NCBI RefSeq assembly: GCF_030063205.1
Contig: NZ_JASISQ010000007.1
Location: 170,972 to 217,435 of the forward strand
Length of the DNA stretch: 46,464 bases
Source: Arthrobacter antibioticus
GTDB lineage: Bacteria > Actinomycetota > Actinomycetes > Actinomycetales > Micrococcaceae
Direction: 5' to 3'
Positions within the stretch are counted from its first letter, which is position 1. Each line of letters opens with the position of its first letter. The position numbers were made by a program, and so were the translations under genes. Positions 28,925 through 37,129 of this stretch are shown piece by piece. Under the pieces are notes generated by a model. It was not told where the DNA came from, searched no databases, and saw only the letters and a program-made list of their open reading frames with translations.

Positions 28925-29150
28925 CGTGATCTCCTATCGAGACCTTCCATCGTTTGAAGGAAGGGTTCACGATGTTCATGGTGGATGGAGAGTTACACGA
29001 CGTGGGGAGATACACCCTGCCAGTTGCGAGAGTTCGGGTAACAGTCACGATAGTGGTCGCAGAGCCTCGAACAGGCCGCCTGAGTACTCGTCGGCGAGTC
29101 AGCACCCACTCGAAGGTGGGACAGTGCAAACTAAAGTATGGAGCTTGGAT

Positions 29151-30170
29151 ATGAATGACGATTCCTCGGAAGATTCAGCATCGTCGACAACCGGTGGACT
29201 CGCGGCTTTCATTGTCCGTATTCTCGAACAACTTAGTCTCAGCGCGTGGCTTCCTGCGGGCCTGCTGTCAGCATCAGTGACTCTACTTGTCTGCTTTCGT
29301 CAGGAAAGGAGCATTAATTTAGTTGCCGCCATCGGCAGAATCACAGACAATCCTTGGGGAATAGTCTTGCTTGCCGTCCCACTTCTCTTGGTTGCAACGA
29401 TGATCACTCAAGCGTTCTCCTACATTGCGATCCGAGTATTAGAAGGCTACTGGAGCCGGGGAGGTCTCGTTTCGGTTTGTCGTTCTCTACTCATTCGTTG
29501 TCAACTGAGAAGGCGATCAACGCTCATGAAACAACGAAAGAAGGCCGTCGAGAATGCATTTGGACTTGCTCGACCTAAAATGCTGGAAGCCGGTTGGACG
29601 AGACTCGTGGTAATGAGATTTGAACAAATTGCATTAGGAATCGATCCAGATGCAACCGGAGAGCGGAGCATCGAGGAAGATCAACTTTCAGACGAAGAAC
29701 TGCGGATCCTGAAACATGCCAGTTGGCGAACTTTCTGCGAACCTTGGAGACTGGCGCGAATTGACTCTTTAGGAAACGAGTATCTTCGCTACCCGGAGCC
29801 GTTACGAATGATGCCCACTAGGCTTGGAAATGTGCTTCGCGCATCAGAAGACACCCTTGAAATGACTGAAGGCAACCTCCAAAGCTTCGTAATGAGGAAT
29901 AAGCAGCTTCTACCTCTTAGGCTTCAGCATGACCACGATCACTACAGAACTCGACTAGACATGTATGCGATGTTCGTATTCATTGGCGCGTTCCTTGCCG
30001 TATTATCACCACTGATGCTCGCAGGGAAAGTCTGTGACTCGTGGGCCATTGCAACAATTTCAGGGTTCTTCATTGCACTTTGTATAGCGGGTTATCAGGC
30101 GGCCATTGCAAGCGCCGAGGCCTACTGTGGCATCTTGAAAGAACTTGACAGGATCGTCAAGTCTTCCTAG
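29151..30170 (+). CDS. four-TM membrane protein, cargo of unknown function
   Basis: 339 residues. Hydrophobic segments lie near 32-50 and 68-92, and a second pair near 277-297 and 303-325. They flank a soluble, charged middle of about 180 residues with an RRRSTLMKQRKK stretch and an acidic region after it. ATG 29151 has GGAG seven bases upstream. It is the only plus-strand gene within the minus-strand transfer operon, and its G+C content looks clearly lower than that of its neighbours, so it is probably a later insertion. I recognise no family. Membrane proteins of this shape occur as effectors in abortive infection and as channel-like accessory proteins, but the sequence does not decide. Confidence 0.65.
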   Translation: MNDDSSEDSASSTTGGLAAFIVRILEQLSLSAWLPAGLLSASVTLLVCFRQERSINLVAAIGRITDNPWGIVLLAVPLLLVATMITQAFSYIAIRVLEGYWSRGGLVSVCRSLLIRCQLRRRSTLMKQRKKAVENAFGLARPKMLEAGWTRLVVMRFEQIALGIDPDATGERSIEEDQLSDEELRILKHASWRTFCEPWRLARIDSLGNEYLRYPEPLRMMPTRLGNVLRASEDTLEMTEGNLQSFVMRNKQLLPLRLQHDHDHYRTRLDMYAMFVFIGAFLAVLSPLMLAGKVCDSWAIATISGFFIALCIAGYQAAIASAEAYCGILKELDRIVKSS

Positions 30171-30176
30171 TTCAGA

Positions 30177-30323
30177 CTACCTTCCAGGGACACTTACCAT
30201 CTTGATATGATCTCTTGGGCAATTCGGCGCCCCGGTCTCGGAACCTAGTCGCCTGCCACAAATTGGACATTCAAATGCTCTCTGCTGGGGTTTATCGTTA
30301 CCCGGAACTCTATCGTCGCCCAT
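30177..30323 (-). CDS. small zinc-ribbon protein
   Basis: 48 residues from ATG 30323; an upstream TTG start at 30359 would give 60. It contains C-P-I-C-G and, ten residues on, N-C-P-R-D-H, a compact zinc-ribbon pattern. It lies just downstream of the NlpC/P60 gene on the same strand, and its end converges with the four-TM gene. No good Shine-Dalgarno is seen for either start, so it may be a remnant. Function unknown. Confidence 0.4.
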   Translation of the reverse strand: MGDDRVPGNDKPQQRAFECPICGRRLGSETGAPNCPRDHIKMVSVPGR

Positions 30324-30399
30324 GTTCAACACTGTCCGCCTTTCACCATCGCGAGTCAAGAGGAGGTCGGCTGATTTCTGGCAGATGGTCCCTTGGCCG

Positions 30400-31533
30400 C
30401 TACACGCCCCTAGAAATCAACGTGAAGTACTCCGTCCTAACGTTCCAAGCAACTGGATGCAGCAACGTCCCAGCCGTCGGGTTCAGCGCACTGTACATCA
30501 TGCCGTTTCCTGCGTAGATCCCGACATGTCCCCAGTGGTTGGGTCCGTCGGGGTTTTGCACAACCAAGTCGCCAGGCTGCGGCGTCGACGTCAGTTTGCC
30601 GGCAATCCACTGCTCTGTCCGCGGCAGGTTAATCCCAACCTGTGCGTAGATCCATTGCACGTAGCCGGAACAGTCCCACGCCTTGAACGCGGTTCCACCC
30701 CAAATGTAGGTGCCCCCGACGCCTTCCTGCGCATAGTGGATGATGTCGCGTCTCAGCTCGCTAAGATTGGCGGGCACGTCCGGTGCGCTAGTGACTCCGG
30801 GATCTGGAGAACATGCATCCACGGCTGAGCCTGATTTCAGCGCTGCAACGATCGACGTGGCTTCCTCTTCCCACTGGTCATAGAGCTCAGGGAAAGCAGA
30901 TACTTGGACGGCCTGCGCTGCCTCACCCTTGCTCATAGACGCCCAGCCGGGTACATCCAGCAGTCCGCGTGGCGATCCGTGATTTGGCCCGGTTGTGCCA
31001 CCAAAGAATGCCTGGGCATCGTACCCAGGATTCATCAGCTCTTCCACACTCCCCCATCCAGCTGATGCTCGTTGTTGGGCGGAGCCAACCGAATCGTGAT
31101 CCGAGCCGACACCGTCGTGGGCAAAGGCCATCGATGATGGCACCGAGCTGTTGGCCAGCATGCGAAGCCCAGACTCCTGCAACCCAACCATGATCGCAAT
31201 CTGCAGCCCGGCATCCGACACCGATAGCTGCTTGCCTACCCCAATGAGCGCCTGAGCAACTTTCACTTGCGCAGCAGACAGCACAATCGGTGTTCCACCA
31301 GCGGATGAAATCGACAGCCCCGCGCTCGTTGCCGGCTGGGCCCCGGTGTTCGCGACGGTCGATACATCGGTGAGGCACGACGTCGTACTTTCCTGGGTGG
31401 CCGAAGCCACCAGTGCCAATCCCCCACACATGGCCATGATCAGCACTGGCACCATGACACCGACGACTGTTGAAACAATCCGCAGCAACGCACGCCGTTT
31501 GACCACGGCGAGCAGCACTGCCGGGACAGGCAT
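30400..31533 (-). CDS. lytic transglycosylase-like / NlpC-P60 peptidase (VirB1-like)
   Basis: 377 residues from ATG 31533, which overlaps the previous stop by four bases (ATGA). An N-terminal membrane segment (about 15-37) is followed by a lysozyme-like region with GLQESGLRML and S-V-G-S-A-Q-Q-R. The C-terminal domain is NlpC/P60: C288 in WDCSGY and H336 in HWGHVGIY, with PGDLVV between. Such two-domain wall hydrolases open peptidoglycan locally so that the mating channel can cross it, and they serve as VirB1 equivalents in Gram-positive type IV systems. It is co-translated with the VirB8-like gene. Confidence 0.85.
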   Translation of the reverse strand: MPVPAVLLAVVKRRALLRIVSTVVGVMVPVLIMAMCGGLALVASATQESTTSCLTDVSTVANTGAQPATSAGLSISSAGGTPIVLSAAQVKVAQALIGVGKQLSVSDAGLQIAIMVGLQESGLRMLANSSVPSSMAFAHDGVGSDHDSVGSAQQRASAGWGSVEELMNPGYDAQAFFGGTTGPNHGSPRGLLDVPGWASMSKGEAAQAVQVSAFPELYDQWEEEATSIVAALKSGSAVDACSPDPGVTSAPDVPANLSELRRDIIHYAQEGVGGTYIWGGTAFKAWDCSGYVQWIYAQVGINLPRTEQWIAGKLTSTPQPGDLVVQNPDGPNHWGHVGIYAGNGMMYSALNPTAGTLLHPVAWNVRTEYFTLISRGV

Positions 31534-32243
31534 CAGTAAACGATTCGATCGGGCGAGGCGTAGAACCCCACCATGACACACCGGTCGGCCGGCGCATTGG
31601 CAGCTGGCGGGCAGTTGACCATGACACTCACGGGCGCACTATAAGAATTGCCGCCACCAATCTGATGTTCCGTCACCTTCAACGTGAACGTGCAGACGTG
31701 CAGCCCCACCCACGGGGCAGGTTGGGTCTTCACCTGTGCCAGCTGGCCATCACAAGCCGAACTGACGACGGTGGCCGTGCGGTAGGCATGCATGCCGGAT
31801 AGCGAGGCGAACGACGCCGCAGTCACCCCGGTGGCCTGAAACTCCTGAGCCAGTACCGTCAATGGATTGGACCCATCCGGCAGCACATCCCACCACGACC
31901 GCACCCTCTCATAGACCGCTGAGAACGTAGAGTTCCTAGCATCCCATGTATAGATCATCTCCGCAGCAGCCTTAGCTAGGGTCTTGTAGTCCGCTGTTTT
32001 GGGCTCATCTTGGGCCAATACAGGTTCGGATTCCTGCGTTGGATGGGCGACGGCGGGACTCACGGTTGCATGCGTCGCCGCCATTGGCGTGGCGGGCGAA
32101 GGGGACGCCAATGACTCAGGAGCCGTCGGTCTGGTTGCAAAAGCAACCACGGTAGCGACGATCAGCGTGGCTATGACGGCGACAAGTAGAAGCAACTTGC
32201 GGCGTCGAGCCAACCATCGGGCAGTTCTGGCAAATCGGGACAT
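31533..32243 (-). CDS. single-pass membrane protein, VirB8/TcpC-like position
   Basis: 236 residues. A basic N-terminus and one transmembrane helix (about 16-36) are followed by a Pro/Ala/Ser-rich linker and an extracytoplasmic domain of about 150 residues with three or four cysteines that could form disulphides. AGAGGGG precedes the ATG. The topology and place in the operon are those of VirB8/TcpC-type scaffold proteins of conjugation channels. No sequence motif proves this. The cysteines suggest a folded exported domain. Confidence 0.65.
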   Translation of the reverse strand: MSRFARTARWLARRRKLLLLVAVIATLIVATVVAFATRPTAPESLASPSPATPMAATHATVSPAVAHPTQESEPVLAQDEPKTADYKTLAKAAAEMIYTWDARNSTFSAVYERVRSWWDVLPDGSNPLTVLAQEFQATGVTAASFASLSGMHAYRTATVVSSACDGQLAQVKTQPAPWVGLHVCTFTLKVTEHQIGGGNSYSAPVSVMVNCPPAANAPADRCVMVGFYASPDRIVY

Positions 32244-32283
32244 GAGTAACCCCTCTCACCGTATTCATGGTTGAGGAACGGAA

Positions 32284-33213
32284 CTACGACATGAGCTGAG
32301 GACCTACCGAAGCCAACGTGTTGGAATTTGCAGGTCCAGATGTGGGCTGTTTGGCCACGGCGCGCTCCAACACGTCCAAGGCGGCGGCATACAGCTTGCG
32401 GGCGTAGCTAATCCGGCCTTCGAGGTAATTTGCCCTGAGCCCAGTCTCCGCTGACAGCTCGGCGACCTTGGCAGCCCTGTCAGCTCCGCGAACTCCCGTC
32501 AGTACCAGCCGTTCTGCGACGACCTGCAGGAGAACTGTTGGCAAGCAACACACGGCGGTGGCAATCACTGTTGCTGCATCGCAGAGTGCCGCTGGCTCCA
32601 CGTCCATGGCTGCGCGGACGGTCACTGCCGTGTGGCGGAGCGTTGTGACAGCCTGCCAACCCTTCCGCTCTTCCCACCCAGACTCGTGCCCCGGGTGGCG
32701 CTCTCGGGGCGCAGTCAGGCACTCCACCGCCAGTTCCCACGTTTCCGCCGTCACATGTTCACGAACCGTCGTGAGCACCTCGACCGCCCATTCGTGCTCA
32801 GCAACGCGTTCACCGCTCTCTGTCGCAGCGAAGTCGACGGGTGCCACGGGAGAAACTTCGGGATCTGCGTTCAGGGACATCCATGGGTGGGCAAGGGTGC
32901 GGCGAATGTGGTCAGCGCACAGGTGCACTGCGATCCCTTGGACCCACGCCCCGAAGGTAATGCCAGGCAATTGACGGTATCGCTGCTTGACTAGTCCTTC
33001 CCAGGCGGCGACACGGACATCTTGCATAACGTCATCGACGTCGTCAACGTGTCCGATACGCAAAAGTCGCGACCGCACAAAGGGCCGGACGTTTTCAACC
33101 GCAGTCATGAGCTGGTCAATGGGGATTTCTGGAACTGGAGGGTGTTCCAGTGAGACGTCAATGCTGGTGTTTCGGAATTCTGGCTGTGATTCTCTGGACT
33201 TGATGCCCATCAT
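32284..33213 (-). CDS. sigma-70 (ECF-like) factor of the conjugative element
   Basis: 309 residues from ATG 33213, with 33210 equally possible; a start at 33297 would add 28 residues lacking support. Residues about 40-110 show sigma region 2 features (F-V-R-S-R-L-L, DDVMQDVRVAAW, then GAWVQGIAVHLCADHIRR). The C-terminal 100 residues are helical and may contain a diverged region 4. It is the first gene of the transfer operon, so it could switch on the element's own promoters. The long middle insertion and weak region 4 are unusual for ECF factors. The regulator role is inferred. Confidence 0.65.
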   Translation of the reverse strand: MMGIKSRESQPEFRNTSIDVSLEHPPVPEIPIDQLMTAVENVRPFVRSRLLRIGHVDDVDDVMQDVRVAAWEGLVKQRYRQLPGITFGAWVQGIAVHLCADHIRRTLAHPWMSLNADPEVSPVAPVDFAATESGERVAEHEWAVEVLTTVREHVTAETWELAVECLTAPRERHPGHESGWEERKGWQAVTTLRHTAVTVRAAMDVEPAALCDAATVIATAVCCLPTVLLQVVAERLVLTGVRGADRAAKVAELSAETGLRANYLEGRISYARKLYAAALDVLERAVAKQPTSGPANSNTLASVGPQLMS

Positions 33214-33395
33214 CTTCACCGTTCTCGTGCTTTTTGGTGATGGTCGACGAGCGGCGTCGAGGCTGGCGCCGTTGGTGGTGCTTTCAGCAGCTCGCACTGG
33301 GAGATGGGGAAAGCGAACTGGTATCCCAATTCAGAGGCAGCCCGATGAATATCTGGAGGCCGCCCCGGCATGTTGTTATCCCTCCATTGTTAGAG

Positions 33396-33429
33396 TGACC
33401 ATAGTTATTGTCAAGATGCATATGTTCAC
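33396..33429. promoter_or_regulatory. imperfect inverted repeat, possible operator
   Basis: GTGACCATA near 33396 and TATGTTCAC near 33421 form an inverted repeat with one mismatch in nine bases. It lies in an AT-richer stretch just upstream of the winged-helix gene at 33460 and between divergent transcription units. It could be the binding site of that regulator and control both directions. Confidence 0.35.
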
Positions 33430-33459
33430 TTGTGGATATCTTTGGGGCAGAATGGTGCC

Positions 33460-33783
33460 ATGCCGCACATTACGCAACCAGCTGACGATGACTGGTCACC
33501 TGAGATCGAGGCTGCTGTTGCCACTTTCGGAAACCGGGCACGCAATGAGATCCTGCGCTATTTAGCGCACCATTCGCCTGCCACGAGGGGCGACATTGTT
33601 GCGGCAGTCAGTTCAGAGGCGCCCAGCGTTGCCAAACACCTCATTATTCTGGAAGAAGCAGGCGTCATTACTGCTGACCGCGAACCCGGGCAAAGGCACG
33701 GGCGGGCCCCTCGCTATTCAACGAACAAGGCCCGAATCAGGGAGCTAATGGCTGCCCATCGCCGCTATCTTCTGGATCAGTAG
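33460..33783 (+). CDS. ArsR-like winged-helix regulator
   Basis: 107 residues. It begins with a disordered acidic leader and then a winged helix: FGNRARNEILRYLAHHS, the recognition helix in SVAKHLIILEEAG, and a wing ending RHGRAPRYS. The fold resembles ArsR/MarR-type regulators, without metal-binding cysteines. GGGGCAG lies about nine bases before the ATG. It is divergent from the sigma-factor operon and is a good candidate for its repressor. The last 47 bases overlap the 3' end of the convergent XRE-like gene. Confidence 0.7.
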   Translation: MPHITQPADDDWSPEIEAAVATFGNRARNEILRYLAHHSPATRGDIVAAVSSEAPSVAKHLIILEEAGVITADREPGQRHGRAPRYSTNKARIRELMAAHRRYLLDQ

Positions 33784-34237
33784 CATCTGTTTTAGCTTGG
33801 TGCAGCCTGATGTCGTTGTTCAGAAGCTCGGTGATGGCACGCAGAGTTTCGGGAGACACTTCCCCGAGCGCCCGTGCGGCGAACGACTTCACCTTTGCAG
33901 CTCTCAACGCTTTAAGAAATTCAAGCCGCGAGTCAATCTGCTCGGGAAGGCCTGATTCCCCATCCCCGCGCAGGTAGGAAGGGTCAACGCCGAAGATTTC
34001 ACTGATGGCGGTCAGTAGTCTCGGGTCCGAAACCAGGCGGTCAGTTCCATCCTTCATGTACGACCAACGGGCCCGCGAAAGTTTCACACCTCGATCAGAT
34101 AATTTTTGCTGCAGTTCCAGAAAGGTCATAGGTGATCCACGTTCGGCTATGACGACGTCAAGCAAGAGATTTAGCCGACGTGCTAGAACGAACTGGGCGG
34201 ATTGCTCAACGTCCGAGTCGCCACGATCATCAGTCAA
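33737..34237 (-). CDS. XRE/EspR-like helix-turn-helix protein
   Basis: 166 residues from a TTG at 34237 with AGGAG eight bases upstream. An ATG at 34345 would overlap the preceding gene by about 90 bp. Residues about 25-90 form a helix-turn-helix region (TFLELQQKL, then SYMKDGTDR and LTAISEIFGVDPSYL), as in EspR-type nucleoid or regulator proteins of actinobacteria. The C-terminal part is helical and may dimerise. It starts 16 bp after the small unknown gene, probably as one operon. The TTG start makes the N-terminus less sure. Confidence 0.62.
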   Translation of the reverse strand: MTDDRGDSDVEQSAQFVLARRLNLLLDVVIAERGSPMTFLELQQKLSDRGVKLSRARWSYMKDGTDRLVSDPRLLTAISEIFGVDPSYLRGDGESGLPEQIDSRLEFLKALRAAKVKSFAARALGEVSPETLRAITELLNNDIRLHQAKTDATDPEDSGDGQPLAP

Positions 34238-34253
34238 GGCTTGCTCCTGCCAG

Positions 34254-34610
34254 TCATATCTGGGGCGGAACCATCCTTCCGCCAGGCGCGGTAGGCCTGA
34301 CACCAGTATTTCTCGCTGTGGTGCCTGTCGCAAGCAATCGTTCAATCGCGCGGTCCAGTGCCGCCATCAAAAGCAATTCAGCACTACCATGCCCGATGCC
34401 TCCTTCTATTCCTGCGGTACGTTCGTATGCTGCCAGACCAGGTGGCTCCAATGCCTGCATCGCATCCAAATGGTAGGAAACCTCCCTCAGCAAGGGCATA
34501 AACGTTCTCAGAAACTCCAATTCCTCAGCCTCATTGCGCGCCCAGTACCGCTCATCGTAGAGTATGCCCGCGGCCCGGTGGAAGGCTGCAATTTGTGGAT
34601 GTTCGGACAT
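34254..34610 (-). CDS. small protein of unknown function in control region
   Basis: 118 residues. ATG 34610 has AGGAG eight bases upstream, a strong start. The protein is mostly helical and has no metal-binding cysteines or known motif; FMPLLREVSYHLDAM and LLLMAALDRAIERLL look like amphipathic helices. It precedes the XRE-like gene in an apparent two-gene operon divergent from the winged-helix gene at 34776. I do not recognise a family. A role as partner of the regulator is possible. Confidence 0.6.
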   Translation of the reverse strand: MSEHPQIAAFHRAAGILYDERYWARNEAEELEFLRTFMPLLREVSYHLDAMQALEPPGLAAYERTAGIEGGIGHGSAELLLMAALDRAIERLLATGTTARNTGVRPTAPGGRMVPPQI

Positions 34611-34775
34611 GTCGCACGCTCCTGAGATTGGCCTCGATCCCGCGCCGTGACGGCGCAGGAATCCAATTGCCTTTTAATGGTTCCCAATCGCTCTTCCGAC
34701 GTGCGGCCCAAGAGGCGTAAGCTTACGATTTGGACATGTACAACAGATCCCCCTTGCCGAGGGAGGTGGCAGAAG

Positions 34776-35057
34776 ATGGTTCCTGTCATGTCGAAAACGC
34801 TGTTCACGCCAGCTAACACCAGGCTGTTGCACCTATTGAAAGTAAGCTGCCCGCTCGACGTGCGGAGTATCAGCTGGGCCTTGGCCGCGCGGCCAAGCCT
34901 TGTCCGCCACCAATTGTGGGAGTTGCGACGGCTTCGCCTCGTCAGCCGGTCGAGACCCAAATCTGAACTTCAGCCCGACCGTTTCACTGTGAATACTCGG
35001 CAGTTGCAGAACGCACTGGCCGTTGCAGCGCAGGAACTGGGAGTCGCAGAAGAGTAG
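34776..35057 (+). CDS. small winged-helix DNA-binding protein
   Basis: 93 residues from ATG 34776, preceded by GGGAGG at about nine bases; ATG 34788 is a second option. The core follows a winged-helix pattern (ANTRLLHLL, DVRSISWAL, SLVRHQLWELRRLRLV) with a wing-like segment rich in Ser, Arg and Lys. It is similar in plan to the regulator at 33460, and the two may be distant paralogues. It is divergent from the 34610 gene and probably controls it. Function inferred. Confidence 0.55.
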   Translation: MVPVMSKTLFTPANTRLLHLLKVSCPLDVRSISWALAARPSLVRHQLWELRRLRLVSRSRPKSELQPDRFTVNTRQLQNALAVAAQELGVAEE

Positions 35058-35165
35058 CTGGTGACGACCACGTTGTGCGGAGGACGATTCCCCATGAACA
35101 GCTAAAGCTGGCATCAAGCCACGCCGCCGCGTCACCAGGCTAGCCATCATAAAGGAGAACCCGCA

Positions 35166-35414
35166 ATGACCATCGACCGTGCTTCCGAATCCACCACGTC
35201 ACTTGCAGCCCACCGCTGGCTCTCGCCGCAAGAGGTCTGCGACGAATTGCGTATCCCTAAGCAAACCTTCTACCAGTGGCGCGCCCGCCACGTTGCGCCG
35301 CCAGCATATCGGTTCGGCAAGCTGCTCAGGATTGACCGGAACGAATTCGACGAGTGGCTGTCGGACCACGGCGAAAGCTTCGGGTCAAGAGATGAAGCAC
35401 ACGGAGCTCGATGA
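35166..35414 (+). CDS. AlpA/excisionase-like helix-turn-helix protein (first copy)
   Basis: 82 residues. WLSPQEVCDELRIPKQTFYQW is a MerR-type helix-turn-helix of the AlpA/Xis family, followed by a short wing (YRFGKLLRI) and the helix EFDEWL. AAAGGAGAAC lies just upstream of the ATG. It is a clear paralogue of the protein at 36637. Such proteins act as recombination directionality factors or as small activators of integrative elements. Being 1.7 kb from the integrase, it is less likely than the second copy to be the excisionase itself. Confidence 0.78.
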   Translation: MTIDRASESTTSLAAHRWLSPQEVCDELRIPKQTFYQWRARHVAPPAYRFGKLLRIDRNEFDEWLSDHGESFGSRDEAHGAR

Positions 35415-35689
35415 ATTCTTGCTTTTCCTCACATCAACGTCAATGTGAGGCGCCGGTCCTTGTCGAGGCAAATTCTCGGGGCACGTAACTGATGGCGATG
35501 AGGCAACTGCTAAAGCCCACGTCTCCAAGTAAATAATGACCCGCGCCGTTCGCGCATCACCCCAACGGAAGTTCGGTACCCAGCGGTCCACGGAGTTATT
35601 CCAGATCACCGACGTCCTCCGGAAAGTTGGGACGGATGAGGTCGAAATGCTCTACGATCCATATAGCTCCGAAAGCCTTGAAATGCTGA

Positions 35690-35944
35690 CTAGGCTTCGG
35701 CTGGTAGCTCGTTGCACTCGGGACAGCGTGGCACCATGCCCTGCACGAGACCGCCATTTCCGTAGACGCGCCAAATGTGCGCACTCGGGCACGCCCAATC
35801 TCGGTAGTCACTGGTCTCGTCCCCGTTTGTGCCGCACGCCGGGCAAGGGGGGCGGCCATACCCGTCGAACAAGCCGTCTTCGTCGGCTTCCATAACCCAC
35901 GTATGCCCGCAGTCCCGTCGCGGGCAAACAAAATTGGTCGTCAT
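35690..35944 (-). CDS. small zinc-ribbon protein
   Basis: 84 residues from ATG 35944; ATG 35956 would add four. It has eight cysteines in pairs (CPRRDC, CPAC, a single C with a nearby His, and CPEC near the end), suggesting two zinc ribbons, with acidic linkers between. It lies alone on the minus strand between the two AlpA-like genes. No Shine-Dalgarno is clear. Similar small zinc-ribbon proteins are common in mobile elements, with unknown roles. It is probably real because the cysteine spacing is so regular. Confidence 0.5.
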   Translation of the reverse strand: MTTNFVCPRRDCGHTWVMEADEDGLFDGYGRPPCPACGTNGDETSDYRDWACPSAHIWRVYGNGGLVQGMVPRCPECNELPAEA

Positions 35945-36636
35945 AATCACGATCATACTTCTTGGCCGGAGACTCTTTCCCCGATCGTGTGTCATCGATT
36001 GCATCAGTGTATCCGCCAGCAACGTCGCCGGCAGTTTGTGGTGGCAGGCACGGACGTCCAGCCGGGCTTGGTGACCAACTTTCCGTTGCCAAATGCGCAG
36101 GACTGCCGACTGTCGGACAGGCTTGCCAGCAACTGTCCGTCTCGATGTACTTTCCGTCGAACAAGCACCGCATCAAGAATGCCATGGCCGGCCGGTCAGG
36201 CCCGTGCCCCGCGCTCAGTCACAGCGATCAGATCGACACATGATCAATTTAGAAAGACAGACACCAATAAAGATGACATGCATCCAAATCAGCATGGACC
36301 AGCTAATGTCGCCACCAAGTACGGGCGCCTCAGGCGAAGGGAAGACATGCGGCCATACGAAACTAGGCACGGACTTGATCAAGTAAGACGTTGAGCTCTT
36401 CATGTCAGGAAACATGCGTAGAACTTCTCGAAGACCCCGCCAAACCTGATTCGACGCGAATTGAGCCTTGAATGTATCTACGCACACATGACGCGTTGCT
36501 TCTACCTACAGCACCACAAGCGGCCCCGCATCAGTTTGTAGGGGCAATCAGCCCATACGTCCGAACCCGGTCACGTAGTAAATCAAGGCAACCACCATGA
36601 AGTAGGTGTAAGTACCCACAACTCACGGAGGACATC
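35945..36636. other. gene-poor control region with palindromes
   Basis: About 690 bp without a gene I can support. Frames here are short and have no known motifs. Visible structures are a perfect 12-base palindrome ACTTGATCAAGT (36373-36384), CATGT/ACATG arms close after 36400, and CCGAC-T-GTCGG at 36106-36116. The region lies before the second AlpA-like gene and the integrase, so it could hold operators or accessory Int/Xis sites. Confidence 0.35.
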
Positions 36637-36852
36637 ATGGACAAGCAGGAACTTCCCGTCATTACTATGCCGGAGACAGCTTTAGACTGGCTCTCTCCGT
36701 CAGAGATCTGCCACGAATTGCAGATTCCTCTGCAGACCTTCTACCAGTGGAGGTCGCGGGGCGTTGGACCTCATGCTTACCGGATCGGCAAGCATTTGAG
36801 AGTCAGCCGTGCTGACCTCGAGTCCTGGCTTGAGCTCCGTTCCGATCCCTGA
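36637..36852 (+). CDS. AlpA/excisionase-like helix-turn-helix protein beside integrase
   Basis: 71 residues. WLSPSEICHELQIPLQTFYQW and YRIGKHLRVSRADLESWL show the same MerR-type helix-turn-helix and wing as the protein at 35166. GGAGGA lies just before the ATG. It is 23 bp upstream of the integrase reading frame on the same strand, the standard place of Xis in actinobacterial integrative elements such as pSAM2 relatives. It likely promotes excision with the integrase. Confidence 0.82.
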   Translation: MDKQELPVITMPETALDWLSPSEICHELQIPLQTFYQWRSRGVGPHAYRIGKHLRVSRADLESWLELRSDP

Positions 36853-36875
36853 ACGCCCACGTTAAGGAACCAGAA

Positions 36876-37097
36876 ATGGCCAGGGAACCACTGCCACTTG
36901 GCACGTGGGGTCAGATCAAAGTCAGCCGAAGCACGTCTGGCGCGTGGAACGCACGCGCCAAATACCGCGACATGGACGGCAAAGTACGGATAGTCGAGGC
37001 ACGGGGCACCTCGGCCGCATCGGCTCGCCGAAACCTGCTGCAAAAGTTTGCCGATCGTAAAACACCGCGATATGGACTGGTGAATCCGAGAAGTAAG
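36876..37097 (+). pseudogene. N-terminal arm-binding part of integrase, out of frame
   Basis: The frame from ATG 36876 (AAGGA eight bases upstream) gives the N-terminal segment expected in integrases of this class: a Trp-rich beta start, KYRDMDGKVRIVEARG and a helix ending LLQKFADRK. Near 37092-37098 the homology passes to another frame, which begins DHQLIEVFLVEM and runs into the catalytic frame. One missing base in the aagtaagatc stretch would explain this. It may be a true mutation, a sequencing error or a rare frameshift site. Restoring the frame gives about 433 residues, normal for the family. Confidence 0.65.
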
Positions 37098-37129
37098 ATC
37101 ACCAGCTCATCGAGGTTTTTCTCGTTGAA

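Noticed and set aside
28680-29150. N-terminal extension of the four-TM protein
   Set aside because: It is antisense to the VirB2-like gene and has no start signal. ATG 29151 has a fitting GGAG.
36215-36487. 90-residue minus-strand frame with one hydrophobic stretch
   Set aside because: No start signal, no motif, and poor match to neighbouring codon use. Not supported as a gene.
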